From NCBI GenBank assembly GCA_030765055.1, contig CM060955.1:97883020-97947019 (forward strand): 64,000 nt of DNA. The letters run 5' to 3'. Both the position numbers and the translations under genes were made by a program. Under the pieces are notes generated by a model. That model saw only the letters and a program-made list of their open reading frames with translations, was not told the DNA's origin and ran no database searches. This document shows, one piece after another, positions 26,039 to 36,426 of this stretch. This stretch comes from Mantis religiosa (lineage: Eukaryota > Arthropoda > Insecta > Mantodea > Mantidae). How positions within the stretch are numbered: the stretch's first letter is position 1; each line of letters starts with the position of its first letter.

Positions 26039-26578
26039 TTTCAGGATTTTATTTTCAGTTTCATGGCCTGGTGCCGTTATAGAGGGGCCCGGCTTACAGG
26101 CTAAAATTTTCATTGAGGTTATATTTTGGGAATTAAATGCTTATTGTCTACGTGGGTATATATAAAACCCATATGGTGACCTTCCTTAGTCCACCGAGAA
26201 CAGTTTTATTATGTTAGTGTCCTTATTTTGTTATAGTATAGCAACGCAAAGAAATCCCTGTAAGGAATGTGCTGTGGGACAAGGACAGCGAATGTGTGTG
26301 GCAGAGAACGCCTGCTATACAAGGAGCAGACCGTTAAAAAAACATGCGCCCTATTCACTCCGTACATAAAAGCCGAGAAGATTCATTCACAAAAGTAGAA
26401 ACCGTCAGAATGTTTCTGAATGGTCTGTAACTGTACTGACATGGGGTGTCATAAACCTGTCCAGGGAGGGTGTGGGGACCTTCGGCCACCCTCCTGCGTC
26501 TCGCCCCTCGGAGACTTTCTCTCCTGTGGAGGAGTATATGTACAGTATTTACAAGCGCTTATTTTGCACTTTTATTTA

Positions 26579-26654
<76 letters not shown>

Positions 26655-26784
26655 ACTATTTACACTGCTCCGTGCGGCAGCGTGCTGCTGTCTCCTGAGC
26701 TGCTTTGGCGACGGCCTCTGCATATTGGGAAAGGTCTAGGCCGGAAGGACTTGGGCGCACATTGTGGTGTAACGGTGGCATTAG
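26039..26784 (-). mobile_element. LINE F: 5'-truncated family I element (3' UTR only)
   Basis: Matches the 3' UTR of LINE D (49428-49885) base for base over long stretches, for example GGCCCGGCTTACAGGCTAAA and GGTATTGGGAAAGGTC-type sequence, with a (CA)n expansion at 26580-26652. On the minus strand its 5' flank ends AAATATGACAC and its 3' flank begins CTTCGGCAT, exactly the two halves of the uninterrupted site at U1 copy 2. Here, however, the sequence after CTTCGGCAT is not U1. There is no target-site duplication. Confidence 0.8.
26580..26652. repeat. (CA)n in LINE F 3' UTR
   Basis: About 73 bp of CA repeat at the position that is also GT/CA-rich in LINEs E and A, so the repeat is a family I trait that expands after insertion. 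Confidence 0.9.
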
Positions 26785-26850
26785 GTGTCATATTTCACCT
26801 CTTATCAACCATAGTTCGCAGACTTTCATTCCGTACATTTAGGTCTACCC
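26785..26850 (-). repeat. U1-upstream sequence at the 5' flank of LINE F
   Basis: The complement contains CGAACTATGGTTGATAAGAG and GTGAAATATGACAC, homologous to the end of the U1 spacer at 34660-34703 and to 57105-57148. Confidence 0.75.
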
Positions 26851-27479
26851 ACAGATTAATACCAGATTCTCAACTCCGTGGTAAAGTTTGAAGCCGCACA
26901 GGGTGCTCTTTCCTGAACCTTTAGACCCCGTCGACCTTGGGAACTAAGGCCGGTAATGTAGTAAGTTTCTATTGCGACCGAGCTATGATTTCCTTCCCCT
27001 AACTTTCCCCTCCCGTGTTCAGCGACTGATAGAATCCAACTTCTTTCGAAGTCACATCTCGCGGTAAACTATTCATTAGTGTGCGAGATGTGACTTCGAA
27101 AGTTGCCCAATGAAATTGTGAAAAAAATATCAACAATCCACTTCAACTTTACCTGTTAAATATGAATAATTGACTTCCACAAAGCATTATATCTTTAATA
27201 TTTCTGTTGCAAATTGATAATTTTGTCTTTAAAAACAATTACAATTTTAAAAACGAGAGAGTGAGATCACTCAAGATGCTGTTGAGATTATGCAAGAATC
27301 TGTATCCCCTTTCCCTCAAGCTTCTTAGTGTAATACTTAAACTAAAGATAAATTAACACTAAAAATAATGATTCTGTAGATACAGGAAAATAGGAAACGA
27401 TACCATAATGTTATGTGTAATGCTATTTCTTTGTACACAGAATGTTGAAAAATTCCCTGGAATAAACGTGTAAGAAAAC
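26851..27479. other. Unassigned, with one long palindrome
   Basis: No gene seen. A palindrome at 27033-27102 is listed separately. Confidence 0.4.
27033..27102. repeat. Hairpin-forming inverted repeat
   Basis: CTTTCGAAGTCACATCTCGC near 27042 is the complement of GCGAGATGTGACTTCGAAAG at about 27083, with a loop of about 20 bp. It may be a small MITE or a structured element. Confidence 0.7.
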
Positions 27480-27486
27480 ACTAAAG

Positions 27487-27522
<36 letters not shown>

Positions 27523-29866
27523 TTTAAATGAGGACCAACAACTATGTACAACAAAATGGCACAATCTCTTTGAATAACAACAAAGCATCTCTGTTAATTG
27601 TTATATTTAATAAGAATATGAAAAGCTCAATAGTACATACATTATTTTCAGCAAAAGTATACTAAAGTATATTCAGAGAAAAACCTGAAATTTGTGATCG
27701 ATTCATATAAGATTAATAATGTCAAATTAGTTCATGAGTCAGTGTCAGCAACTGGTGACATAAATTTCATAAATTACACTATTTTATATACTTCTAATCA
27801 CTTTGGTTGAATTATCATTCACAAGTGCAGAATAAATTATGAAAAATAATAATGACATTCAAGCTGTATCATTCATTTAAAATTGTCCTAAGCTTAACTT
27901 TGTCTTCACAACACAAGAATATTACAGCGTTGAATTTTTAAATGCTTTAATGACATGCATATGCACAGTAATGAATGCTGAAGAAGAAAATGTGCAGCTT
28001 TAAAAATAAAATTTAATGCACAGTGTATCTTCCAATAAGAGATAATTTCATGTAGCTATCTGACTGTAAAGTATAATTTGCTTAATGTGCACAGCAATTG
28101 TTTGGATAAATGGCTTGCTTTATTTTGGTAAGACTTTAGGCAATGTACTTTCTGACTAAGATGGCAAATGGAGCCCTCTGCACAGTGTAAACCTCTCAGT
28201 CCATGACATACAACTAAATGTGTGTCAAATAAATAACTCAATGAAAGATTACACTCTGAACTATTAATGCTGTTAAGAAGTGAAAATGATGGAACTGTGT
28301 GTTTGAGTAGTTAACAGAAAATAATTTAGTAATCTAATTTAATTGCTCAAACATCTAACCATTATTTCTTTTGACAGTCCATAATTCCCTTATGTGTTCA
28401 CTACAAAGAAACAAGAAGTGTATTATATAGTAAAATAATCTCCAGTTTTATCTACTTTTCAAAATTATGTGGCTTCGCATCACTGCATGTAACGGATGGC
28501 TCATATATTAGGTTAAGTATCCTTTTCCATACCAAATATTGAGATTTTCATTCCAACTTAGAACAATGAGAGGATGCTTAACAGTGTAGTTTCATGTCAC
28601 ATATAACACTTCTGTGGGTCACGCTAGTAACATTATATCACCCTTAAAATGCTTAGCATCACAGAAATTGTGTACCAATATTACTCATAAATGGTGGCAA
28701 GTACATGTTGAGAACAGATGTACCAAAGAATAATATATCAATGCTGTGCAAGTATCACTTTAACTTGTTATTTTTCTAAACCCATTTGTCCAAATTGCGT
28801 TGTGATATATGAGATACTCAACACTATATGCCTTTAACGGTAACCCTATATTGCAAAAGACTAAGTGTTAGGCCTCAACACTGTTTATATATATTTATTC
28901 ATTTATTTGTGTGTGTGTTAACAAGGAAGAGGATTAATAACCTATTATTTATTGTGAAGCTTTACTAATCTGAGATCAAGCCACACTGTGTTTAGGTCCT
29001 AGCTAGCTGACATTGTGCATGATTTAAGAATAATTGGAATACTAGAAATAAAAGTAAAAGTGGCATATAATGATGATGACACAATGACATTTTAATAATT
29101 TCTTGCAATGCACAGTTACACCTAAAAACTTGTAAAGTTTTTTTCAAATCAATTCTAATCCCACCAGATCACTTCTAAGATGGTTATTCAGGTAAATAAT
29201 TTAGTGTAGTGTGTACAATAATATTGCATAGTGACTACTGCATTAAACAATATAGAACAAATTAGGTTTATGGAATCTCAGATCATACTTTTAATTCCTG
29301 TTAAAAGCTGTGATATTCTTTATCAATGATGTAGATATACACCGATGAGTAAGGTTAATAGAACTTAATTATTCAAAATACTTATCATTGCAATTTAAAG
29401 AAACATTTTATAAAATTCATATCAAGCATCTCGCCCAATATTTTAATTTAAGCCACCCAGATTATACGTAAACACAGATGATGCCAATTATAAACAAAGA
29501 AATTCTACAGAAATCAAAGATAAATGAATTCTGTACAAATCCACAGCCACAGTTTTGGTATATCTGAAAATTCACAGCTATTTTTTCAGTAATTTAAACT
29601 GGATATTACTTACCTTACATGGACTTATATATGACTCAAATATTTTAAATTTAAAACTACAAGTACAAACATAAATACTAATACACCAATCAACTGTCTA
29701 AAATAACTTCACTTTTCACTAGCCACAGTATTCCTCAAAGTTTTTGTTAAATTTTCCACTGATATGAGATAAAACTCAAACTTTAAGAAATATTTGATAT
29801 GCCACATTAAATTGCTGTATACGCGGGAAAGAATGCTTTGTGCTACATTACTAATGTTCCCGAACA
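27480..29866. other. Long transposon-poor AT-rich region
   Basis: About 2.4 kb without any of the repeats seen elsewhere, except (TA)n at 27489-27520. It lies directly downstream (minus strand) of the two-exon candidate gene and could be its 3' UTR. No coding frame stands out. Confidence 0.35.
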
Positions 29867-30224
29867 TCACTGCACATCACCAAAACAAGAAACATACACA
29901 ATATCCAATAATCCTACACTCTGGATTTCTGCCATCATATTCCTGGTAGCCTGAGATGGTGACTCTGAAAGACAAAAACAGAAAACCTCATTATTGTAGT
30001 AATAAAGTAACAAGGTTAATGAAACTAATGCTTTTGTATGTAAAACACCCTTTTTCCATTATAAAGTGCTACATTAATCTAAAGAATTTAACTATACATA
30101 ATTATGTATTAAAGCACAAATCATGTTATATCATGATATTAATCTTCCGTATTTAGCTATATGCTAAATCTTACTTACCAATAGGTCTTTGTGAAAATCC
30201 ATTCTCTTTCTTCCTGCTGTCCAT
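29867..30224 (-). CDS. Candidate small host gene, two exons (47 residues)
   Basis: Exon 1 starts with ATG at 30224 (context ACGTATGG) and encodes MDSRKKENGFSQRPI. It ends at 30179 before a consensus donor GTAAGTAAG. An intron of about 214 bp ends at a pyrimidine-rich acceptor (TTTTTGTCTTTCAG) and exon 2 starts at 29964. Joining gives 48 codons in frame, ending with TGA at 29869-29867. The second exon reads SPSQATRNMMAEIQSVG and on. I do not recognise the protein, and further alternative exons may exist. The strict splice signals, frame continuity and transposon-free surroundings support it, but only transcript data could prove it. Its upstream region (30285-30651) is duplicated at 56490. Confidence 0.4.
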
Positions 30225-30284
30225 ACGTACTCCCAGGTCTTTCAAATTTTTACAATTTCACAAATCGATGAAAAGTTTATTCAC

Positions 30285-30651
30285 AACTTAATTTGGCTTG
30301 GCTTCCATACCTTTAAAGCTTCAACATTTCGTTCAAATATTTACAGGTTAGCCAACGCAGTGTCTTATTCATATCGTACATTGAGCTCAAATAATTTCGA
30401 AAATACGCCAATAATATTACGAAAATTACTTCATAAGTAGTAAAATAATACAATAGCTATTAAAGTTTGAACTAAGCAGAAGTTTTTTATATATTAGTTA
30501 ATATGCAACACGGCAGCCAAAATAATTATATTGACGGCATTGAATATAATTCGCATCCGCATGTAGGGTTCAAAATGTACCTTTAGACATTGGGTGTTTC
30601 GCGAACCTTAATGCGGCTTCTGTATTCCTATCGGAGTTATCAGACCCTGTT
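30285..30651. repeat. Segment duplicated at 56490-56850
   Basis: Long identity blocks such as CGTACATTGAGCTCAAATAA, TATTACGAAAATTACTTCAT and GGGTGTTTCGCGAACCTTAA are shared in the same orientation with 56490-56850. Here it ends at the 5' junction of LINE E. If the two-exon gene is real, this is its 5' flank. Confidence 0.8.
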
Positions 30652-31594
30652 CGGACCATTCTTTGTGGAAATCATTAAGGGCATTTAAAGTCTCCTCGAG
30701 CGTCCACTGAGGCGCTGCACACTTGCCTCGGCCTGCACTTCTCCTCTGAGGAGAAAGCCGAAGTTTTTGCAGACTGTCTGGCAGAAAAATTCACGGAGAA
30801 CCCTGCGACGAACCCCGAGTTAGAAGGGGAAGTCCAGACATGGGTACAAAACTGGGTGGCGCAGAGGTATGAGCAACACTTGCCCTTCACAACACCGCAG
30901 GAAGTGTACAAGCTCATTAGGAAGCTACCTAATGAGAAAGCCGCCGGCCCGGACAGGGTGATTAAAGAGAATCTCAAGCATCTCCCGAGGAAAGCCCTGG
31001 TGCACCTCACAAAAATTTTCAACTCCTGTTTGCAGCAAAACTACTTCCCTGACACTTGAAAACGAGTTAAGGTCATAATACTCCCGAAGCATGGGAAAAG
31101 CACCAGGCAGCCTCAAAACTACAGCCTCATTAGTCTCCTCTATACTATTGGTAAATTGCTCGAAATGGTGATATTGTTTCGGCCCCAAAATCAACTTTCG
31201 TCACTGGATGACATTTCCAACTCCCAATTCGGCTTTCGAAAGCAACATTCAACAGATCTACAACTCTTAAGATTAACTGATGACGTCACAAAGGAATTTA
31301 ACAACGGGGCTTCAACGTTGGCACTATTTCTGGACGTAGAAGCTGCATTTGATCGGTGCTTGCACAACGGCCTGATTTACAAACTACACCGAAAGTTTCC
31401 CGGACTCCAAAATTCCTTAGCACTGCTGCACAACTTTTTAGAAAACAGACGCTTCTACGTCCAAGTGGGCGGCTCCTCCTCTAAGGAGAGAGTTATGCAT
31501 GCTGGCATCCCGCAAGGGGCCATCATGTCCCCGCTATTGTACATCGACTTCCCCGTGGACGCCAGATACAAAATGGCCATGTACGCTGACGACA

Positions 31595-31845
31595 AATGAA
31601 AATGTGTAGTGTTTAACGCTCGCTTTTACTACATATGGCACCGTAGGCGATGACACTCATGATACATGAGATGAAGATGGAGCACCGGTGGAATGAGATG
31701 GCGGGGGAAACCGGATATCCCGGAGAAAACCCGCCCAGCGCCGTGTTGTCCACCACAAATCTCACTTTGCGGTCGCCTGGGATCGAATCCGGACCGTCTT
31801 GGTGAAAGCCAAGCGGTCTAACCACTGAGCCACGGCACGGCCCGC
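31595..31845 (-). repeat. tRNA-derived SINE (family S3) inserted in LINE E
   Basis: On the minus strand it starts CGGGCCGTGCCGTGGCTCAG, with A box TGGCTCAGTGG and B box GGATTCGATCCC. The target duplication is GCTGACGACA at 31585-31594 and GTTGACGACA at 31846-31855. It sits immediately after the codons for the catalytic YADD motif of the reverse transcriptase. A second S3 copy is at 17440. Confidence 0.9.
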
Positions 31846-32639
31846 GTTGACGACATTGCAATATACAATCACTATAAAAATCCTCGTTTCCGCCTATTAG
31901 AGATGCAGCGGTATATTGACCGCTTCCTTTCATGGCTCCATGACTAGAACATTAAAATGAATGCAAATAAATGCCAGCTTATCCATTTTTCAAAGCGGCG
32001 CCCTTTGCTATGCACCCAACGGTCGGTGGTCAAGTATTGCTTTGTCGCGAGCAAGTCAAATACCTTGGCGTGACGTTGACACGCACAATGAACTGGTCCG
32101 GCCACATAAAAGATAGCGCCAACAAAGGGCCGCAGCGATTAAAGATGTGCGCCCCCATATTTAGGAGCAAACAACTGAAACTCCGCTCTAAGGTTATCTT
32201 GTACAAGTCCTTCATTCTGTCAGTTGTTCTATACGCATGTGTGGCCTGGGCAAATGCATCCAAAACAACCATCAAGTAGCTTCAAACCCTATAAAACCTC
32301 TCCCTTAGGAAAATCCTATCCGCTCCCATCCGCACCAAACTACTCTCTCCATCAAGAAGTCCGCATCTCGACCATCCCCGAGGCATTGGAAAAAAGAGCC
32401 TCCTCCATTTGGGCGCGCATTCGTCGGCATACAAACCCTTTAATCCATAACATCGGAAAAGGCGAGTCAAAACACAGCAAACATAAACGGGTTAAAATAC
32501 TGCAAATAAGGACGCCCATTGCGCGCCCAAAATTCCCGGCCCAAGGCCTCACAAACCGCCGGCAGGGGCCGCCACTCCCCCGCTACCCAAGGAACTGAGC
32601 GACTTGCTGCCGCACAGCAGGACAGCTGAGTGTAAATAG

Positions 32640-32877
32640 CCCGCCTTGGTAAAGTGGTGGAAGCTTGTCTGCTCACGTTCAAGAGGTCCCGAGTTCGAAT
32701 CTCGGTCAGGGTGAGTTACCTGGATAGGTTTTTTCCGGGGTTCTTCCTTATCCTATAAGGCGAATGTCAGGTAACTCTAAGCTCCATGGACCCCGGGCTC
32801 ATTCGAGCATCATTTCATCCATTACATTCATCGTCCGATATGACTTAACGTCGGAGTACGTAAATTAAAAAAAAAAG
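32640..32877 (+). repeat. SINE S1 inserted in LINE E 3' UTR
   Basis: Begins CCCGCCTTGGTAAAGTGG, has B box GAGTTCGAATCTCGG and ends in an A-rich tail. It is flanked by the perfect 12-bp duplication GAGTGTAAATAG at 32628-32639 and 32878-32889. Confidence 0.95.
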
Positions 32878-32968
32878 GAGTGTAAATAGTGTACAAAGTG
32901 AAGTGAAGTGTGCGTGAAAGTGTGTGTGAGTGCGAGGGATGTACTACGTATGCCCAATGAGTACGTGC

Positions 32969-33095
<127 letters not shown>

Positions 33096-33314
33096 ATGTA
33101 AATAAAATCACAAAAAAACATAAAATTCAAGGAAAAAATGGACTACCTAAAAGAAAATGAACTAACTAAAGCTGTTCTCGGTGCGCCCGTCGAAACAAAA
33201 ACAAAAAATAAAAAACCGAAAACTGTAATATAATGCAAATGTAGAGCCTGTAAGCCGGGTCCATTGTACCGACACCAGGTATATCAAACAAAAATAAAAA
33301 GCCTAAGCATTGGC

Positions 33315-33475
33315 ATACTTACCTGGCGTAGGGGTTACCGTGATCAGGAAGGCGGTTCCCCAGGGTTGAGGCCCTTCCATTGCACTTCGGTTGGGCTGAC
33401 CCCGCGATTGCCTCAAATGTGGGTAACTCGGCCGCATAATTTTTGGTAGTCGGGACTGCGTTCTCGCTGTCCCGG
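33315..33475 (+). ncRNA. U1: U1 snRNA, copy 1
   Basis: Spliceosomal U1, which pairs with 5' splice sites. The 5' end is ATACTTACCTGG (splice-site recognition intact). A stem-loop I region with GTGATCAGGAAGG, stem-loop II with ATTGCACTTCGG (U1A-type loop), Sm site AATTTTTGG and the terminal stem-loop GGGACTGCGTTC...TGTCCCGG follow in order. At 161 nt it is about normal length. Several changes from copies 2 and 3 (CCCCAGGGTTGAGG, TTCTCGC in the last loop) suggest decay. LINE E ends directly upstream, so the native promoter is gone; probably a pseudogene. Confidence 0.9.
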
Positions 33476-34709
33476 AATAATTTACTCCACTAATATTAAT
33501 CGCAATTATTATAGGTTGTTTGTGTTATCTATTGCAAAATGTACAGTAATTCCAATTCTTGTGACACTCGATTGTGACACTTGTGATTTTTCAACCATAA
33601 CAATACATTTCATTTCCCAATTCTATCAGATTATGTTCGACTGCTGCCAATTTTAGAAACAAAGACAGCGAAGTTATTTTTTACAGTTTGAACTAACGTA
33701 ATACAATGTACCCTACCTGTTTCAGTTCTAAATGCAATATAAAAATTATTTCGCTGCCAAGCATTTATATCGAACAATAATAATTCAATTACCAGACTGA
33801 CTGTGCGGCATTTTTGTTCACCTGTGATGAATAAATTAAAGTACTTAAGCATTAAACGTATTTATCAGTGCATTCGCGGACAAGATTAAACTTAGGTACC
33901 GATGTAAAAGCTTTTAGGTAAGAAATTGATTGCTCCCCAACATCTCTAACTCCACCATCAGACACGTCAAAACTTCCATTTAGTCTGATAAACAAATATA
34001 CTTCATGTTCTTCCTTGGTATTGCCACAGACAATATGCTTCTATATAACAGTATGATCAAACGTCCATTAGCAACCACGAGGCTTTTTCTAACGAGTAGG
34101 TATGTCAGAAAGAAAGCGGACAAACGGTAGAGGAAATGCAAGAAAACGGAGAATTTAAATGACGCCAGAATAGAGGGAAATCCGCAATACGAACAAAAAA
34201 CACTAAAAACAAGTAAATGAGAAATGAAAATGTGGGATATTATATTTGGATCAACGTAAAGTTTGAAACGAAGGAAAATGTCGGGAAGCGAGAGGTAGTT
34301 TGGTGTTCTGTGGTTGGCACTCTAGGAAGTAATCAATAAAGCAGTGAGCTGCATCACAGACGAGCCAACGAGATTGGTGAGCCACCGGGATCTGTTAGTT
34401 ATTAAGGCAGACTACACGTCAAATGTCTGAGATGGCAGTAGTAGAGAGCATTTGTACTCACGCCCAGTAGATGGCAGCCTAGCGTTACGTTTCTTTCTGA
34501 GTATGTAGTAGTATATTTTGTATTTAATATTGAAATATTTTTAATCACGCTGAAGAGTTTATAAAGCAAAAGATGATGGGTAACAGAAAGATTGAATGTG
34601 AAGTTGCTTGTATGCATTATGTTAAGTAATTCATTTGAATTGGTACCAACTGTAAGGAACGAGAAACTGCGAAACATTGTTGATAAGAGGTGAAATTTGA
34701 CACTTCGGC
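33476..34709 (+). repeat. U1-repeat spacer (copies 1 to 2)
   Basis: About 1.23 kb separating U1 copies 1 and 2. It recurs in part at 25200, 34872, 46741, 56175 and 57270. The last 60 bp before U1 copy 2 (GGAACGAGAAACTGCG, AGAGGTGAAATTTGACAC) should contain the snRNA promoter element at about -60 to -40, but I cannot match a known insect consensus with confidence. An old U1-like unit boundary rather than a gene. Confidence 0.85.
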
Positions 34710-34871
34710 ATACTTACCTGGCGTAGGGGTTACCGTGATCAGGAAGGCGGTTCCCCCGGGGTGAGGCCTTTCCATTGCACTTCGGTTGGGCTGACCCCCG
34801 CGATTGCCCCAAATGTGGGTAACTCGGGCGCATAATTTTTGGTAGTCGGGACTGCGTTCGCGCTGTCCCGG
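34710..34871 (+). ncRNA. U1: U1 snRNA, copy 2 (LINE-free upstream)
   Basis: 162 nt with all U1 landmarks: 5' ATACTTACCTGG, stem-loop II loop ATTGCACTTCGG, Sm site AATTTTTGG and terminal stem CGGGACTGCGTTCGCG. It is nearly identical to copy 3. The upstream flank GACACTTCGGC is uninterrupted, so this copy shows the target before LINE insertion and is the likeliest to be expressed. The stem-loop I loop reads ATCAGGAAGG where vertebrate and fly U1 have ATCACGAAGG, the U1-70K contact. This could weaken function or mark a variant. Confidence 0.95.
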
Positions 34872-35674
34872 AATAATCTGTTCCATTGTTTCCTAATAAA
34901 CACTGTACACTGCTGTACACTATTCGCTTGAACTTATCAGCTTTGTGCATTTATTTTAATGTACGTACACATTGGTTACGAGACAACTGTTCATTTCGCG
35001 AATGTGGTATAGTACATTTGTATCTATTTGGAATACCCAACATATGACGTTAAACGTAAACAATTTGATTGAATTCCTGTGATACATGACAGAACATGTT
35101 CTGCCTAGTGTCAAAATGATGCATTTTCCTTACCGTGTGTCTCAGATAATTTAATTGTATTCAACTGCCGCCAATTTTAGAAGACGGAATAGGGAATTTG
35201 AAATTTCGTAAACAGTTACAAATTAACCTCGTTAATAAATCTCATGCATAACAATTCAATAATTTGAACAGCTTAAAATATACCTTACCCGTTTCAGTTC
35301 CAAATGTCACATTAAAATAATTTTAATTACCAAGCACTTGATAGAACATTAGAAATAATTCAATTACCAGACTAGCTGTGCTGTGTTGCTCATCTATGGT
35401 GAATAAATTGAACTGCTGAAACTTAATGATTTATTCGAGACATTCGAAAATAAGATGAAACTTAGGTAGGCATATTTAACGTCATAGGTTGGGTATTCTC
35501 TGGATTATCTATTTCAAGTTTCCAAATAGACACAAGTGTATTACGTAAGTAAAGTGTAGATACGCTAACCATCACTTGATTCGTAATTAATGTGTAGGTA
35601 CATTAAAAGAAAGGCAAGCAGCTAATAAGCGATTAGTGCACAGTACACACAAGTAAACAATGTAACAGATTATT
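34872..35674. repeat. Spacer with inversion point between U1 copies 2 and 3
   Basis: Sequence after copy 2 (AATAATCTGTTCCATTG) and the complement of sequence after copy 3 (AATAATCTGTTACATTG) match for about 200 bp each, so the two genes face tail to tail. From 35070 to about 35470 the spacer continues in plus orientation (TTCAATTACCAGACTAGCTG). The breakpoint is near 35472. Confidence 0.8.
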
Positions 35675-35836
35675 CCGGGACAGCGCGAACGCAGTCCCGA
35701 CTACCAAAAATTATGCGCCCGAGTTACCCACATTTGGGGCAATCGCGGGGGTCAGCCCAACCAAAGTGCAATGGAAAGGCCTCACCCCGGGGGAACCGCC
35801 TTCCTGATCACGGTAACCCCTACGCCAGGTAAGTAT
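35675..35836 (-). ncRNA. U1: U1 snRNA, copy 3
   Basis: 162 nt, nearly identical to copy 2. The difference I see is in the stem-loop II loop (ATTGCACTTTGG against ATTGCACTTCGG). The splice-site-pairing 5' end and Sm site AATTTTTGG are intact. Its 5' end abuts the 3' end of LINE A with only CTTCGGC between, so it lacks its native promoter. It is the downstream anchor of the stacked elements A, B and C'. Confidence 0.95.
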
Positions 35837-35843
35837 GCCGAAG
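35831..35843 (-). other. LINE target site at U1 copy 3
   Basis: AAGTATGCCGAAG (complement CTTCGGCATACTT), spanning -7 to +6 of U1. Duplicated exactly at 40291-40303 on the other side of LINE A. Confidence 0.9.
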
Positions 35844-36139
35844 GCTTTAAGGCTTTTTATTTGTAACTTATTTGCCTGGTGCCGGTACATTGGACCCGGC
35901 TTACAGGCTCTAAATTTACATGTGTTTATAATTCTGGGAATGGCCTCTTTATTGTCTTTGGGGTTCTTCTAAAAACCCATACGGCGACCTGTTCTGAGGC
36001 CGCCGAGAACCAGTTTTATCACGTTATTTGTCTCTGTCTTTCTTTTTCTTGTTTTTATATTTACATATTTACACTGAGCTTAACTTGCGCTGTTTTTATA
36101 TTTACATATTTACACTGAGCTTAACTTGCGCACGCACAC

Positions 36140-36148
36140 ACAAACACA

Positions 36149-36206
<58 letters not shown>
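36140..36206. repeat. (CA)n in LINE A 3' UTR
   Basis: CA repeat in the family I 3' UTR, preceded by a 46-bp direct duplication of TTTTTATATTTACATATTTA-type sequence at 36050-36130. Confidence 0.9.
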
Positions 36207-36207
<1 letters not shown>

Positions 36208-36426
36208 GGGCATACCACGTACGTCCCAATATCATACGCACTACACTGTACAGACTTGGTTATGTACAATATTTACAAGGTTTGCAGTTAGGCTGTGCGG
36301 CAGCGGGTAGCTGACTCCTGGGCTGCCGATGATGGCGGCCTCTGCCGGGGAACGTGGCCTGAGCCAGGAAGGGCTGGGGGCGCATAATTTTGCAGTCGTT
36401 GGTTTTTTTTTTTATTTTTTTTTTCT

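Noticed and set aside
26420..26891. Overlapping reading frames rich in Thr-His
   Set aside because: They are translations of the (CA)n repeat. The same holds for poly-Tyr/His at 20073, Arg-Glu/Val-Cys at 32908 and the frames at 36028-36314.
33300..36000. LINE-U1 chimeric retrocopies made by template switching
   Set aside because: Known LINE-snRNA chimeras carry snRNA sequence at the 5' side of a LINE tail. Here U1 lies 3' of the LINE, continues into its own spacer, and an uninterrupted U1 with the same flank exists.
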